A DNA stretch of 64,000 nt from Phormidesmis priestleyi Ana (lineage in GTDB: Bacteria; Cyanobacteriota; Cyanobacteriia; Phormidesmidales; Phormidesmidaceae): positions 16,463 to 80,462 of the forward strand of contig LJZR01000003.1 in assembly GCA_001314865.1 (NCBI GenBank). The letters run 5' to 3'. Under the pieces are notes generated by a model. The model was not told the DNA's origin. It saw only the letters and a list, made by a program, of their open reading frames with translations, and did no database searches. Within the stretch, counting starts at the first letter, position 1. Every line of letters begins with the position of its first letter. The position numbers and the translations under genes are program-made. This document shows positions 27,499 to 37,134 of this stretch, in pieces.

Positions 27499-28728
27499 AT
27501 GGACTCAGCGATTAATCGCCCCATTTATTTAGACTGCAATGCGACAACACCCGTCGTCCCGCAGGTGCTGGCGGCAATGCTGCCTTTTTTTACGGACTAT
27601 TTTGGCAACCCTAGCAGCCTGAATCATTCATACGGCTGGGAAGCCGAAGCTGGCGTTGACAGGGCCAGAGCGACGATTGCAGCCGCGATTAATGCAGATC
27701 CAGCTGAGATTGTTTTTACCAGTGGGGCAACCGAAGCGAATAATTTGGCGATTAAGGGCGTTGCTGAGTCTTACATGGCGGCAGGCAAGCATATGATTAC
27801 GGTGCAAACTGAGCACAGCGCGGTGCTCGCTCCCTGCCGCTATTTAGAAACGTTGGGCTTTAGCGTGACCTATTTGCCAGTTGGGCCAGATGGCTTGGTG
27901 GATTTGTCGCGATTGGAGCGGGCTTTTTGTTCTGAGACTATTTTGGTGTCGGTGATGGCGGCGAACAATGAGATTGGGGTGTTGCAGCCAATTGGAGAGA
28001 TTGGGCGGATGTGTCGCGATCGCAATATCTTGTTTCATACAGATGCGGCCCAAGCGCTCGGCAAAATTCCGCTGGATGTGCAAGCGATGAACATTGACCT
28101 AATGTCTTTAACCGCGCACAAGCTATACGGCCCCAAAGGTATCGGCGCGCTTTATGTGGGTGGGCGAGGTGTGGGCAGGCGAAATGTGGACGGGCGAAAT
28201 GTAGGCGGGCGAAATCCTCGGGTACAGCTATCACCGCAGCTCCACGGCGGCGGGCAAGAACGCGGCCTTAGATCCGGCACGCTGTTTCCGCCGCAGATTG
28301 TGGGCTTTGGTGAGGCTGTGAGGCTAGCGATGGATACGCAAACCATAGAAAGTGAGCGCTTGAGAAGATTGCGCGATCGCCTATGGACTCATCTTTCTGC
28401 CCTGCCGGATATTCACCTCAACGGCCATCCGACCAAGCGCTTACCCAATAATCTCAACGTCAGCTTTGAAGGCGTAGAGGGCTCCCTTTTACTCTCTCAA
28501 CTACAGTCAGCCCTTGCGCTCTCTTCTGGCTCAGCCTGTAGTGGGGCCAATCCTACGCCCTCTCATGTGATCAAGGCCCTGGGTCGCAGTGATAGGCTAG
28601 CGCGCGCCACATTACGATTTGGACTAGGCCAGCGCACAACAGAACCAGATATTGATCAAGCGGGCAGTTTGGTCGTAGAAAAAGTGAGGGCCATTAGAAA
28701 TGAAGCGATATTTTTTTCAAAAAGCTAG
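27499..28728 (+). CDS. Cysteine desulfurase (IscS/NifS family) with repeat insertion
   Basis: PLP enzyme converting cysteine to alanine plus a protein persulfide for Fe-S cluster and other sulfur pathways. 409 aa. Visible are the YLDCNATTP start, TSGATEANN, QTEHSAV, HTDAAQALGK, SLTAHKLYGPKGIGALYV with the Schiff-base lysine, and ALSSGSACSGANPTPSHV with the persulfide cysteine in a short active-site loop. Right after GALYV there is an insertion of about 15 residues (GxGRRNVDGRNVGGRN) made of 12- to 15-bp tandem repeats (about 28160-28215); homologues normally go directly from a short Gly/Arg stretch to PRVQL. The TAG stop is inside a 14-bp tandem repeat. Confidence 0.92.
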   Translation: MDSAINRPIYLDCNATTPVVPQVLAAMLPFFTDYFGNPSSLNHSYGWEAEAGVDRARATIAAAINADPAEIVFTSGATEANNLAIKGVAESYMAAGKHMITVQTEHSAVLAPCRYLETLGFSVTYLPVGPDGLVDLSRLERAFCSETILVSVMAANNEIGVLQPIGEIGRMCRDRNILFHTDAAQALGKIPLDVQAMNIDLMSLTAHKLYGPKGIGALYVGGRGVGRRNVDGRNVGGRNPRVQLSPQLHGGGQERGLRSGTLFPPQIVGFGEAVRLAMDTQTIESERLRRLRDRLWTHLSALPDIHLNGHPTKRLPNNLNVSFEGVEGSLLLSQLQSALALSSGSACSGANPTPSHVIKALGRSDRLARATLRFGLGQRTTEPDIDQAGSLVVEKVRAIRNEAIFFSKS

Positions 28729-28811
28729 ATAAGCAAAGCTAGATAAGCAAAGCTAGATAAGCAAAGCTAGGTATAACGACTAAATATTACGACTAGATAT
28801 TACGACTAGAT
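28722..28811. repeat. Two adjacent tandem repeats after the cysteine desulfurase gene
   Basis: First, three and a half copies of AAGCTAGATAAGCA (28722-28770), the first containing the gene's TAG stop, so TAG recurs every 14 bp. Then three copies of a 13-bp ATTACGACTAGAT unit (28773-28811, the first diverged). Confidence 0.93.
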
Positions 28812-28916
28812 ATTACGATGAAGCGTAAAACCTTGAGACCACCATCTTGTGGGTTCAAAATTAACCTATTATCTGTAACTAATCTCTTTAACAACTGACC
28901 GCATTTCCTAACCCCT

Positions 28917-29816
28917 ATGGCTTTGAACTCGCAGCGCAGCTTTCTCGGTGGACTTTTTGGCGGTAGTGCTAAGCCGATGACCATATCAGTGCTGATGATG
29001 TACAGCGGCATTGCCATTACCACCGTGTTTGTGTTGGCGGCCTTGTTTGCGCCGCTGATGCAGAACTGGGGCTGGATACAAGACCCTACCGTAGGGCTGA
29101 CGAATCCAATTCATGAGCCGCCCTCTGCGGCGCATTGGTTTGGCACGAGTCGGCAGGGCTATGATATTTTTGCGCGGACGGTATTTGGAGCGCGGGCGGC
29201 TTGGCAGGTTGTTTTGTTAGCGACTGCGATGAGTGTGGTGATCGGCGTGCCGTTGGGAATGTTCAGCGGCTATCGCGGTGGCAAAATTGACCGGGCGCTG
29301 CTGTTTTTTATGGATACTATTTACACTTTGCCGGGGTTGCTGCTGTCTGTCACGCTGGCTTTTGTGGTGGGGCGAGGGGTGCTTAATGCGGCGATCGCAC
29401 TGTCGATTGCCTATGTGCCGCAGTATTACCGAGTCGTTCGCAATCACACCGTGAGCGTTAAAACTGAGCTGTTTATTGAAGCTGCCCAGTCAATGGGGGC
29501 CTCTACTTGGGCGGTGTTGTCTCGCTATTTGTTTTTGAACGTGGTGCAAAGTGTGCCGGTGCTCTTTACCCTCAACGCAGCGGATGCGGTGTTGATTTTA
29601 GGTGGGCTGGGCTTTTTGGGCTTGGGACTGCCAGAGGCGACCCCAGAGTGGGGCGATGCGTTGCGTCAAGCTTTAGATGCGCTGCCGACGGGTATTTGGT
29701 GGACGGCGCTATTTCCGGGATTGGCGATTACCTTGATGGTGACTGGGCTTTCGCTGATTGGCGAAGGGCTCAATGAATTTATTAATCCGCTATTACGACG
29801 TGAGAACTGGGATTAA
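28917..29816 (+). CDS. ABC transporter permease, DppC/OppC type
   Basis: Inner-membrane permease of the peptide/nickel ABC importer family, 299 aa. It has the N-terminal TM and OppC-type extension, HWFGTSRQGYDIFARTVFGAR, about five further TM helices and the EAA-like loop EAAQSMGASTWAVLSRYLFLN. ATG at 28917. No partner permease (DppB), ATPase or binding protein is adjacent, so the rest of the transporter is encoded elsewhere. The substrate may be a peptide, nickel or a glutathione-like compound. Confidence 0.92.
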   Translation: MALNSQRSFLGGLFGGSAKPMTISVLMMYSGIAITTVFVLAALFAPLMQNWGWIQDPTVGLTNPIHEPPSAAHWFGTSRQGYDIFARTVFGARAAWQVVLLATAMSVVIGVPLGMFSGYRGGKIDRALLFFMDTIYTLPGLLLSVTLAFVVGRGVLNAAIALSIAYVPQYYRVVRNHTVSVKTELFIEAAQSMGASTWAVLSRYLFLNVVQSVPVLFTLNAADAVLILGGLGFLGLGLPEATPEWGDALRQALDALPTGIWWTALFPGLAITLMVTGLSLIGEGLNEFINPLLRRENWD

Positions 29817-29866
29817 GCCTATATACTTCCTTTCATTACCCCTTTATTTAGGCATTAGTCAGACAT

Positions 29867-32800
29867 ATGTCTACTGAGCTATCCGCCAAGCAAAAAAAAC
29901 TGCAAAACGAGTACTGGCAGCTTAGCGATACAGAGCGATCGCTCCTTCAAGTATTTGCTCTGCTATACGGGCCTACGAGCCGTGTCAATGCTCATAAATG
30001 CTGGATGGCCGCGATCGCCAAGCAGCCCAAGGGCAGCGACATTAAGCCTCTCAACCTTCAGCAGTTTGGCGATCAGCTCAAAGGGCTCACTAAGGCGGGC
30101 TTTTTGGTTCAAGACCGCGCCAAGGGATCAAAATGTGCGCCGCTGATGATTGAAATTGCGGCGCGCGATGCAGTGAAGGCAGATACTTTTGAGGCGATCG
30201 CCCAGGCTATTGATACAACGCTGCCGATTCCATCGCGCTACTACAAAGGGCCGCGTGCCCTAGACGAAACCACTTTTGTGCGTGAGCTGCGGATGGCCAC
30301 CTACCAAGAAGACTTGGATGCCGTCAATGCGCTGTTTAACGAAGTGCAGTTCGCCCATTGGCGAGGGTCTGTAAACTTCTATGCGCTGTTTAGAGAAATG
30401 CTCACCAATCCTTTTGACGCGGATTGGATGAATACGCTGTCTGAGGAATTTTGTGGGCTAGGGCTGTCGCTGATTTTAGAGCACTCTGTAGAGCGATGTA
30501 CGTCTGCCCACGAAGTTTTTGATCTGCTCGAAGATCGCTATGCTCAAAGTGAGCTATCTCCTCGGCTATGCCTACTGTACGCTGAGCAGCTTTGGCTGCG
30601 GGGCTACTTAGAATCCGCCAGTGAGGTACTAGCGGGTGTGAGTGCCCGCAATGAGCATGCCGCCGAAATGAGTGCATTGCTAGGGGCGATCGCCTTTTTG
30701 ACCGGTAGCAACACCGATGCGATCGCCCACTATCGGGCGGGTCTTAAGGCTGCTGGCAAATCTCAAGGCGCTCAGGCCGCGTGGTTTGAGTACCCAGCCG
30801 CGACTTTGTTCTTCTTTGCACTGCTCGAAGCAGGTACGCCCGCTGCCTACCAGGAAGCCGAAAAATACATTGTGCTGATTCAAAAACAGCCCAGCTCTTG
30901 GATCAAAAACGCAATGCCCATGCTGATGGCCGTTTTCAATCGGCAGCAGGGCAAAGCCATACAGGCCGCACAACGGTTTGAAAATCACAAATTTTCAGGG
31001 CGGCTAGTCGGCATTCCGGCGCTGCTAGAAGCATACGCCCTGCACTGGTTAGATCTCCCCAAGGCCGAGACTTGGCTGCCTGCACAACTCAATCGGCTAT
31101 GCGCAGTTGCGCTGACGTCGGGCTATGGCTGGATTATGTTAGAAACCGCTGAGCTGCTGGTGAGCTACGAGCCCGATAGCTCCTATGTCGAAATGGTTGA
31201 AGCCTTACGTGAGCAGGCCGATAGCCTGCCGCTCATCACCGTTGTTCAGCGGCAAGAAACCTGGGAACTCTCGCTCAAGGCGCTGAGTAATCTGACGCCG
31301 CCCAAAGCGCAAAAGGCGGATTCTACCCCTGTCCTAAGTGAGTTTCGATTGATTTGGCGGCTGCGGCTATATAGCGAAACGCACTGGACGCTAGTGCCCT
31401 TGGAACAAAAGCTGAGTGTGAAAGGCGGCTGGACAAAAGGCAAGGCGATCGCGCTCAAACGCCTGTACAAAGGCGCTAAAAAACCCCCGTACTTAACCGA
31501 TCAAGACCGTAAAATTTGCGCTACGCTCGAAGCCGAATACGGTGACAACAGCTACTATTACAGCAGAACCACTACCTACGTATTTCCTAAGCAAGCCCTA
31601 ATCGCGCTGATCGGCCATCCGCTAGTGTTTTGGGAAGATACGCCCAATGTGCGAGTGGATGTGGTTGCAGGCGAGCCCGAGCTGCTCGTGAAGCGGCAAG
31701 ACGATAGCTATTTGCGCCTGTCACTATCGCCGCCAGTCACGGGCCATGACATTATTACCATTCAAGAAACGCCCACCCGGCTAAAAGTGATTGCAGTGAG
31801 CGCTGACCATCGCCGAATCGCTGAGGTACTGGGAGCCAACAACAGTTTGAAGGTTCCTATTGAGGCAAAAGAACGGGTGTTGAAGGCGATCGCCTCTGTT
31901 TCAAACCTAGTCACCGTTCAGTCCGACATTGGCGGCGGCGTCGAAGCCGAATCGGTTCCGGCTGATGCCACACCGCGCGTTCATTTACTGCCCGCTGGCA
32001 CCGGCCTAAAGGTGTCGCTGCTAGCCCATCCTTTTCCGGCAGGTGGTTCCTACTACCCACCGGGCCAAGGCGGCGAAACGGTCATTGCAGAGGTAGACGG
32101 CAAGCGACTGCAAACACAGCGCAATCTCAGCGCAGAGGAGCACAATGCTCAGCAGGTGGTCGCCGCCTGCCCGATTTTACAAGAACACAAAGCAGAAGCC
32201 GGGGAGTGGCTCATTGAGGAGCCCTCAGACTGTTTGGAGTTGTTGTTGCAGCTGCAAAACCTAGGTGAAGCGGTGACCATTGAATGGCCAGAAGGCGAAA
32301 AGTTTAAAGTCTCTCGTCAGCTTGGCCTCAGCGACTTCAAGCTCAACATCCGGCAGCAGCAGGACTGGTTTGCCGCCAGCGGCGAAGTGCAGGTGAGTGA
32401 AAGCCGAGTGGTCGATCTGCGGCAGCTGATGACCCTGCTAGAAAATTCGCCGGGGTCGTTTGTGCCCCTGGCTGATGGTGAATTTTTGGCGCTGACCGAT
32501 GAGTTTCGCCAGCGGCTACAGTCGCTGCGTCGGCTGGCTCAGCCACAGGGCAAATCGCTGCGCATTCACGGCCTTGCCGCCCTCGCCATGGAGGACATGA
32601 TCGATGATATTGAACAGCTTGAAATCGACCAGGCTTGGACCAATCATATCGCCCATATCAACGCGGCTAGAAAGATTGATCCCGAAGTGCCCAAGACCTT
32701 GCAAGCGACGCTGCGCGACTATCAAATAGAGGGCTATACCTGGCTGGCCCGGCTAGCCAACTGGGGTGTAGGGGCCTGCTTGGCTGATGATATGGGACTG

Positions 32801-34096
32801 GGGAAAACCTTGCAGGGGCTAGCGGTGATTTTAAGTCGCAGCAGCGAAGGGCCGACGCTGGTCGTCGCGCCGACTTCGGTTTGCGCAAACTGGGCCAGTG
32901 AGGCAGAGCGGTTTGCGCCTCGCCTCAAGGTGATGAGCTTTGGGGAGGGCGATAGATCCAACCGTCAGCAGCAGCTAGACGAGCTTGGCCCGGATGATTT
33001 GGTGGTGTGTAGCTATGGCCTCATTCAGCAGGAAGATGTCGCAGACATGCTCGCTCAGATTACTTGGCAAACCATTGTGCTCGACGAAGCGCAGGCGATT
33101 AAAAATCATGCCACTAAGCGATCGCAAGCGGTCATGGCTTTGCCAGGCCGCTTCAAAATCGCCATGACCGGCACCCCGGTTGAAAATCACCTCGGCGAAC
33201 TGTGGAACCTATTTCGCTTCATTAACCCTGGCCTGCTCGGTTCCCTAGAGAGCTTCAACCAACGCTTTGCCAACCCCATTGAGCGCGATCAAGACGATGC
33301 TGCCCGCGATGCCCTTCGCCAACTCATTCAACCCTTCATTTTGCGCCGCACTAAAGATCAGGTTCTCAAGGAGCTACCTTCTCGCACCGAAATCACCCTA
33401 CCGGTAGAGCTTAGCCCTGAAGAAATGGCCTTTTACGAAGCGCTCCGCCGAGAAGCCATCGAAAAACTCGCTGAGCAAACCGATGTTCAGGCAGGCCAAA
33501 AGCATTTACAAGTCCTCGCCGAAATTATGAAACTACGCCGCGCCTGCTGCAATCCTGCCTTAGTCAAGCCGGAGCTAGCAATTCCAAGCACCAAGTTAGC
33601 GCAGTTTAGCGAGCTCATTACTGAGCTGTTAGACAATGGGCATAAGGCGTTGGTGTTCAGTCAGTTTGTTGATCATCTCAAAATTTTGCGCCAGCATTTA
33701 GAGAAACAACAGATTGCCTACCAGTATTTAGACGGCAGCACACCTGCCAAAAAACGCAAGCAAAGCGTCAATGCCTTTCAAAACGGCGAGGGCGATGTTT
33801 TCCTGATTAGCCTAAAAGCGGGCGGCACCGGGCTCAATCTCACCGCTGCCGACTACGTGCTACACATGGACCCTTGGTGGAACCCAGCAGTTGAAGACCA
33901 AGCAAGCGACAGAGCCCACCGCATTGGCCAGCAGCGCCCAGTTACCATTTATCGACTCGTTGCCAAAGGTACTATTGAAGACAAAATTGTGGCTCTGCAT
34001 AAGGTAAAACGCGACCTCGCCGATAGCCTCCTGAGCGGTACGGATATGAGTAGCAAGGTTTCTACCGAAGAGCTGCTGTCTTTAATTCAGCAGTGA
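29867..34096 (+). CDS. SNF2/SWI2-family DEAD-like helicase, 1409 aa
   Basis: Large SNF2 ATPase, probably a DNA or nucleoprotein translocase; the exact role of the bacterial HepA/RapA-like and longer cyanobacterial forms is unclear. The N-terminal 900 residues are variable and helical, with Ala-rich, TPR-like pairs around 200-420. The C-terminal motor shows LADDMGLGKTLQ (about 969-980), DEAQAIKN (about 1071-1078), MTGTPVENHLGELW, LDGSTPAKKR, SLKAGGTGLNLTAADYVLHMDPWWNP and SDRAHRIGQ, so all motor motifs are intact. ATG at 29867. The 3' end is followed by tandem repeats. No methylase or nuclease is adjacent, so there is no sign of a DISARM- or Dnd-type defence operon. Confidence 0.95.
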   Translation: MSTELSAKQKKLQNEYWQLSDTERSLLQVFALLYGPTSRVNAHKCWMAAIAKQPKGSDIKPLNLQQFGDQLKGLTKAGFLVQDRAKGSKCAPLMIEIAARDAVKADTFEAIAQAIDTTLPIPSRYYKGPRALDETTFVRELRMATYQEDLDAVNALFNEVQFAHWRGSVNFYALFREMLTNPFDADWMNTLSEEFCGLGLSLILEHSVERCTSAHEVFDLLEDRYAQSELSPRLCLLYAEQLWLRGYLESASEVLAGVSARNEHAAEMSALLGAIAFLTGSNTDAIAHYRAGLKAAGKSQGAQAAWFEYPAATLFFFALLEAGTPAAYQEAEKYIVLIQKQPSSWIKNAMPMLMAVFNRQQGKAIQAAQRFENHKFSGRLVGIPALLEAYALHWLDLPKAETWLPAQLNRLCAVALTSGYGWIMLETAELLVSYEPDSSYVEMVEALREQADSLPLITVVQRQETWELSLKALSNLTPPKAQKADSTPVLSEFRLIWRLRLYSETHWTLVPLEQKLSVKGGWTKGKAIALKRLYKGAKKPPYLTDQDRKICATLEAEYGDNSYYYSRTTTYVFPKQALIALIGHPLVFWEDTPNVRVDVVAGEPELLVKRQDDSYLRLSLSPPVTGHDIITIQETPTRLKVIAVSADHRRIAEVLGANNSLKVPIEAKERVLKAIASVSNLVTVQSDIGGGVEAESVPADATPRVHLLPAGTGLKVSLLAHPFPAGGSYYPPGQGGETVIAEVDGKRLQTQRNLSAEEHNAQQVVAACPILQEHKAEAGEWLIEEPSDCLELLLQLQNLGEAVTIEWPEGEKFKVSRQLGLSDFKLNIRQQQDWFAASGEVQVSESRVVDLRQLMTLLENSPGSFVPLADGEFLALTDEFRQRLQSLRRLAQPQGKSLRIHGLAALAMEDMIDDIEQLEIDQAWTNHIAHINAARKIDPEVPKTLQATLRDYQIEGYTWLARLANWGVGACLADDMGLGKTLQGLAVILSRSSEGPTLVVAPTSVCANWASEAERFAPRLKVMSFGEGDRSNRQQQLDELGPDDLVVCSYGLIQQEDVADMLAQITWQTIVLDEAQAIKNHATKRSQAVMALPGRFKIAMTGTPVENHLGELWNLFRFINPGLLGSLESFNQRFANPIERDQDDAARDALRQLIQPFILRRTKDQVLKELPSRTEITLPVELSPEEMAFYEALRREAIEKLAEQTDVQAGQKHLQVLAEIMKLRRACCNPALVKPELAIPSTKLAQFSELITELLDNGHKALVFSQFVDHLKILRQHLEKQQIAYQYLDGSTPAKKRKQSVNAFQNGEGDVFLISLKAGGTGLNLTAADYVLHMDPWWNPAVEDQASDRAHRIGQQRPVTIYRLVAKGTIEDKIVALHKVKRDLADSLLSGTDMSSKVSTEELLSLIQQ

Positions 34097-34427
34097 CAAT
34101 GCAGCCAGGATTCAGTCGGGATTTGGTCAGGATTCAGTCGGGATTCAGTCGAGATACCGCAGATCCTTTAGTTGGTGGCCAGTTAGTGGCCAGTTAGCGG
34201 CCAGTTAGCGGCACCTGCCCCGGTGCGTATTATCCTTTAGTATCCGGTAAGGAAAGGCTTATGATATAGCAAGCGTATAGATGTATTTTGTACGCTTGCG
34301 CGCCACTTAGCCTATAGCATGCGTTGATTTTAGCTGATTCAGCATTCGTTGATTTTAGCGATCGCCTATGTACTGAGCTAAATGGCCAATGCTACAGTTC
34401 CATTCAAAGCAGCACAGGAGAGCCATT
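34097..34427. other. 331-bp intergenic region between the SNF2 gene and tatA
   Basis: Contains three imperfect copies of GGATTCAGTCG-type units (about 34109-34153), four copies of GTGGCCAGTTAG/GCGGCCAGTTAG (about 34174-34210), a 9-bp perfect inverted repeat GCAAGCGTA / TACGCTTGC (34269-34299) and GATTTTAGC repeats near a HIP1 site. The inverted repeat has no T-run. No gene seen. Confidence 0.75.
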
Positions 34428-34604
34428 ATGTTTGGTTTGGGCGTCCCAGAGATAGTCATTATTGGCATTGTCGCCGTATTGGTGTTTGGCCCCAAGCGGA
34501 TTCCTGAGCTAGGCGGCGCATTGGGCAAAACCCTACGAGGTTTTAAAGACGAGCTAGACAAGCCCAGCGAAGAGGACGATTACTTCGAAGACGAAGATGC
34601 GTAG
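34428..34604 (+). CDS. tatA: Twin-arginine translocase subunit TatA/E
   Basis: Single-span component that oligomerises to make the Tat export channel in plasma and thylakoid membranes. 58 aa from the ATG at 34428, supported by GGAG 8 bp upstream; a longer frame from 34389 would add 13 residues before the membrane helix and lacks a ribosome site. MFGLGVPEIVIIGIVAVLVFG, the FGPKRIPELGGALGK hinge and the amphipathic helix GKTLRGFKDEL are typical; the tail is strongly acidic. The stop lies in an 11-bp ATGCGTAGTGC unit that recurs 22 bp downstream. Confidence 0.95.
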   Translation: MFGLGVPEIVIIGIVAVLVFGPKRIPELGGALGKTLRGFKDELDKPSEEDDYFEDEDA

Positions 34605-34680
34605 TGCCCCTCTGCTATATGCGTAGTGCTATTTGACTTATAAAATTTCTCTTTACAAGCGTTTGAGTGCCCTTGCTAAA

Positions 34681-34712
34681 TATCAGCGTGCGGATTTATT
34701 CGTACGCTGATA
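34681..34712. other. 12-bp hairpin downstream of tatA
   Basis: TATCAGCGTGCG / CGTACGCTGATA with an 8-nt AT loop; all 12 positions pair, one as G-T. There is no adjacent T-run, so it is not a classical terminator. It stands in the convergent gap between tatA and purB. Confidence 0.7.
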
Positions 34713-34830
34713 TAAGTATGCTGTGCCGTAAAGGTTTCGCAGTTTTTTTGTATTCTAACCCAGTAAAAATCTTGGCTCATACGAGTCACTGGGTCATATA
34801 GGCAACTCCATTTTGGAGGCGCGTACGCAA

Positions 34831-36126
34831 TCAGATGTCCAAACGCTGGTACACCTTGTCAATGTTGCGCATTTGGTAGTCGGGGTTAAAGCATTCGTTA
34901 ATTTCTGCGGGTGTGAGCTTTGCTTGCACCTGCGGGTCGCTTTCAATGAGTTTTTGAAAATTGCCGCCGGGCGTGTTCCAGGCTTGGTGGGCATTGCTTT
35001 GCACAATGCGGTAGGCTTCTTCGCGACTGATGCCTTTGTCCACAAGGGTGAGCAGCACGCGCTGGCTAAATACGACGCCGCCATATAGGTTCATGTTGCG
35101 CTTCATGTTTTCGGGGTATACCAGCAGTTTTTTGATCAGCTGGGTGGTTTCCACGAGCATGAAGTGAGTGAGGATGCAGCTATCAGGAAAGATGACGCGC
35201 TCGACTGAGCTGTGGGAAATGTCGCGCTCGTGCCAAAGAGCGACGTTTTCTAGGGCTGCGATCGCATTCGCTCTTAAAATCCTCGCCATCCCAGTCAGCC
35301 GCTCCGATTTAATCGGATTGCGCTTATGCGGCATTGCCGAAGAGCCCTTTTGGCCCTTAGCAAAAAACTCCTCCACTTCCAGCACATCTGTCCGCTGAAG
35401 GTTGCGAATTTCAACCGCGAACCGTTCAATAGAAGCCCCCACGCCAGCTAACGTCATAATGAACTCGGCATGGACATCACGCGAAATAACCTGAGTAGAG
35501 GCAGTATCAGGCTTTAAGCCCAGCAGCTGACAGGCAATTTCTTCCACTTCGGGGTCAATATTGGCATAGGTACCCACTGCTCCAGAGATTTGGCCTACCG
35601 CGATTTCGTCTTGAATGCGGACAAGGCGCTCACGATGGCGCTGCATTTCTGCCAGCCAACCTGCGAGCTTAAAGCCAAATGTCATCGGTTCGGCATGAAT
35701 GCCATGTGACCGGCCAATCATAACCGTGTCCCGATGCTCTTGAGCCTTATAGCGAATCACCTGAATCAAATTTTCGACATGAGTAAGAATCAGATGGTGA
35801 CTAGCGACAATTTGCAGCGATAGTGCCGTATCTAGCACATCAGAGCTGGTCATGCCGACATGGATATAGCGACCCGCATCGCCCACATATTCATTAACAT
35901 TGGTCAAAAAGGCAATCACATCGTGATGGACTTCGGCCTCAATCTCTAGAATGCGTTCTACGTTGAAGTCAGCTTTTGCTTTGATGGTCTCAACCGCCTC
36001 AGCTGGAATGCGCCCTAGCTGCGCCATGGCTTCACAAACGGCAATTTCTACCTGTAACCAGGTCTGAAACCTGTACTGATCTGTCCACAACTCGCCCATT
36101 TCGGGCAACGTATAACGTTCTATCAA
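34831..36126 (-). CDS. purB: Adenylosuccinate lyase
   Basis: Catalyses two fumarate-releasing steps of purine synthesis (SAICAR to AICAR, and adenylosuccinate to AMP). 431 aa, the normal length. Visible are MIERYTLPEMGELW at the N-terminus, HHDVIAFLTNV, TSSDVLDTALS, GRSHGIHAEPMTFG with the catalytic His, and the fumarase-superfamily signature GSSAMPHKRNP around residue 264. ATG at 36126. Confidence 0.97.
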   Translation of the reverse strand: MIERYTLPEMGELWTDQYRFQTWLQVEIAVCEAMAQLGRIPAEAVETIKAKADFNVERILEIEAEVHHDVIAFLTNVNEYVGDAGRYIHVGMTSSDVLDTALSLQIVASHHLILTHVENLIQVIRYKAQEHRDTVMIGRSHGIHAEPMTFGFKLAGWLAEMQRHRERLVRIQDEIAVGQISGAVGTYANIDPEVEEIACQLLGLKPDTASTQVISRDVHAEFIMTLAGVGASIERFAVEIRNLQRTDVLEVEEFFAKGQKGSSAMPHKRNPIKSERLTGMARILRANAIAALENVALWHERDISHSSVERVIFPDSCILTHFMLVETTQLIKKLLVYPENMKRNMNLYGGVVFSQRVLLTLVDKGISREEAYRIVQSNAHQAWNTPGGNFQKLIESDPQVQAKLTPAEINECFNPDYQMRNIDKVYQRLDI

Positions 36127-36403
36127 GGGGATCTAGGGCCTAAAGCAACCGGATCATTTTATCGGGTATAGGGCCGCTATGGGCCTGCAAGTCAACACTT
36201 TTATGATTTGATTTGTCTGGGTTTTTGAATAAAAGGCAAATTTTGTCCGAAATTGCTACGCTTTTGTTGGTGTTTAAAGCGCAGTAAAGAGCTTGCTATC
36301 TCGTCTATATTTGATGGGTAATCTGACCCTAATTTTTGCCATTGCCCAATTTTTACCCTTGCCTACTGGCTGCTCTTACGCTTTATCCTGACCCTGAACT
36401 CCG

Positions 36404-37087
36404 ATGCCTTTAGACCTGAACAACTGGATACTTGCTGCCTATCATGCATTTAATCGCAGCTTGGGGTTTATGCTATGGAACACCTTTTTGGCGTTGATTC
36501 CATGGGTACTTAGCCTTTGGCTATTTCGGCGGCGCGAGGTGGCAACCTCAGGCAATAGTACGGCAAGCTCTGCCCCGAGCCTGATCTGGTGGATGGGTTT
36601 GGCTGCATTTGTGGCTTTTTTACCCAATGCGCCCTATGTGCTCACTGACGTCATTCACTTGGTCAAGTTTATTCAGCAGGGCGCAGCGCTTTGGACGATC
36701 GTTTTCGTTTTGATACCGCAGTATTTTGTGTTTATGTTCATAGGTGTAGAAGCCTATGTGCTTTCGCTGCTTAACTTGGGCAAGTACCTGCGTCAGCAAG
36801 GCAAGCAGCACTGGATCACTGGTGCAGAGCTAACGCTACATGCACTATGTGCGTTGGGCATTTATTTAGGTCGAGTGCCCCGGTTCAACAGCTGGGATTT
36901 GCTCACCCACCCAGGCCAAATTGTGAGCTTTGTTACGCGAGATTTGTGGCAACCGCAGGCGCTGGCCTTCATCGTGACTACTTTTGGGGTGATTTTGGTG
37001 GTGTACTGGGCACTCAAGCATCTTAGTTTGGCGATGAAGCTGTATTTAAAAGCGCTCAGCCATCAGCAGTCTGTAGATGCACTATAG
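36404..37087 (+). CDS. DUF1361 family membrane protein
   Basis: 227 aa with about six hydrophobic segments. The family hallmark FLPNAPYVLTDVIHL (about 73-87) and the YLGRVPRFNSWDLLTHP block (about 154-171) support DUF1361, a family of unknown function. ATG at 36404. The stop TAG is inside a 13-bp tandem unit, ATGCACTATAGAT. Confidence 0.87.
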   Translation: MPLDLNNWILAAYHAFNRSLGFMLWNTFLALIPWVLSLWLFRRREVATSGNSTASSAPSLIWWMGLAAFVAFLPNAPYVLTDVIHLVKFIQQGAALWTIVFVLIPQYFVFMFIGVEAYVLSLLNLGKYLRQQGKQHWITGAELTLHALCALGIYLGRVPRFNSWDLLTHPGQIVSFVTRDLWQPQALAFIVTTFGVILVVYWALKHLSLAMKLYLKALSHQQSVDAL

Positions 37088-37121
37088 ATATGCACTATAG
37101 ATATGCAGATATGCACTCTAG
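37077..37121. repeat. 13-bp tandem repeat spanning the DUF1361 stop codon
   Basis: Two exact copies of ATGCACTATAGAT (37077-37102) plus degenerate copies to 37121. The first copy holds the TAG stop at 37085-37087, and the second repeats it. Confidence 0.9.
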
Positions 37122-37134
37122 TCGATTGCACTCT

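Noticed and set aside
29867-34096. SNF2 gene as part of a phage-defence operon (DISARM, Dnd or similar)
   Set aside because: No methylase, nuclease or other defence gene is adjacent, and the base composition and HIP1 sites are those of the native chromosome.
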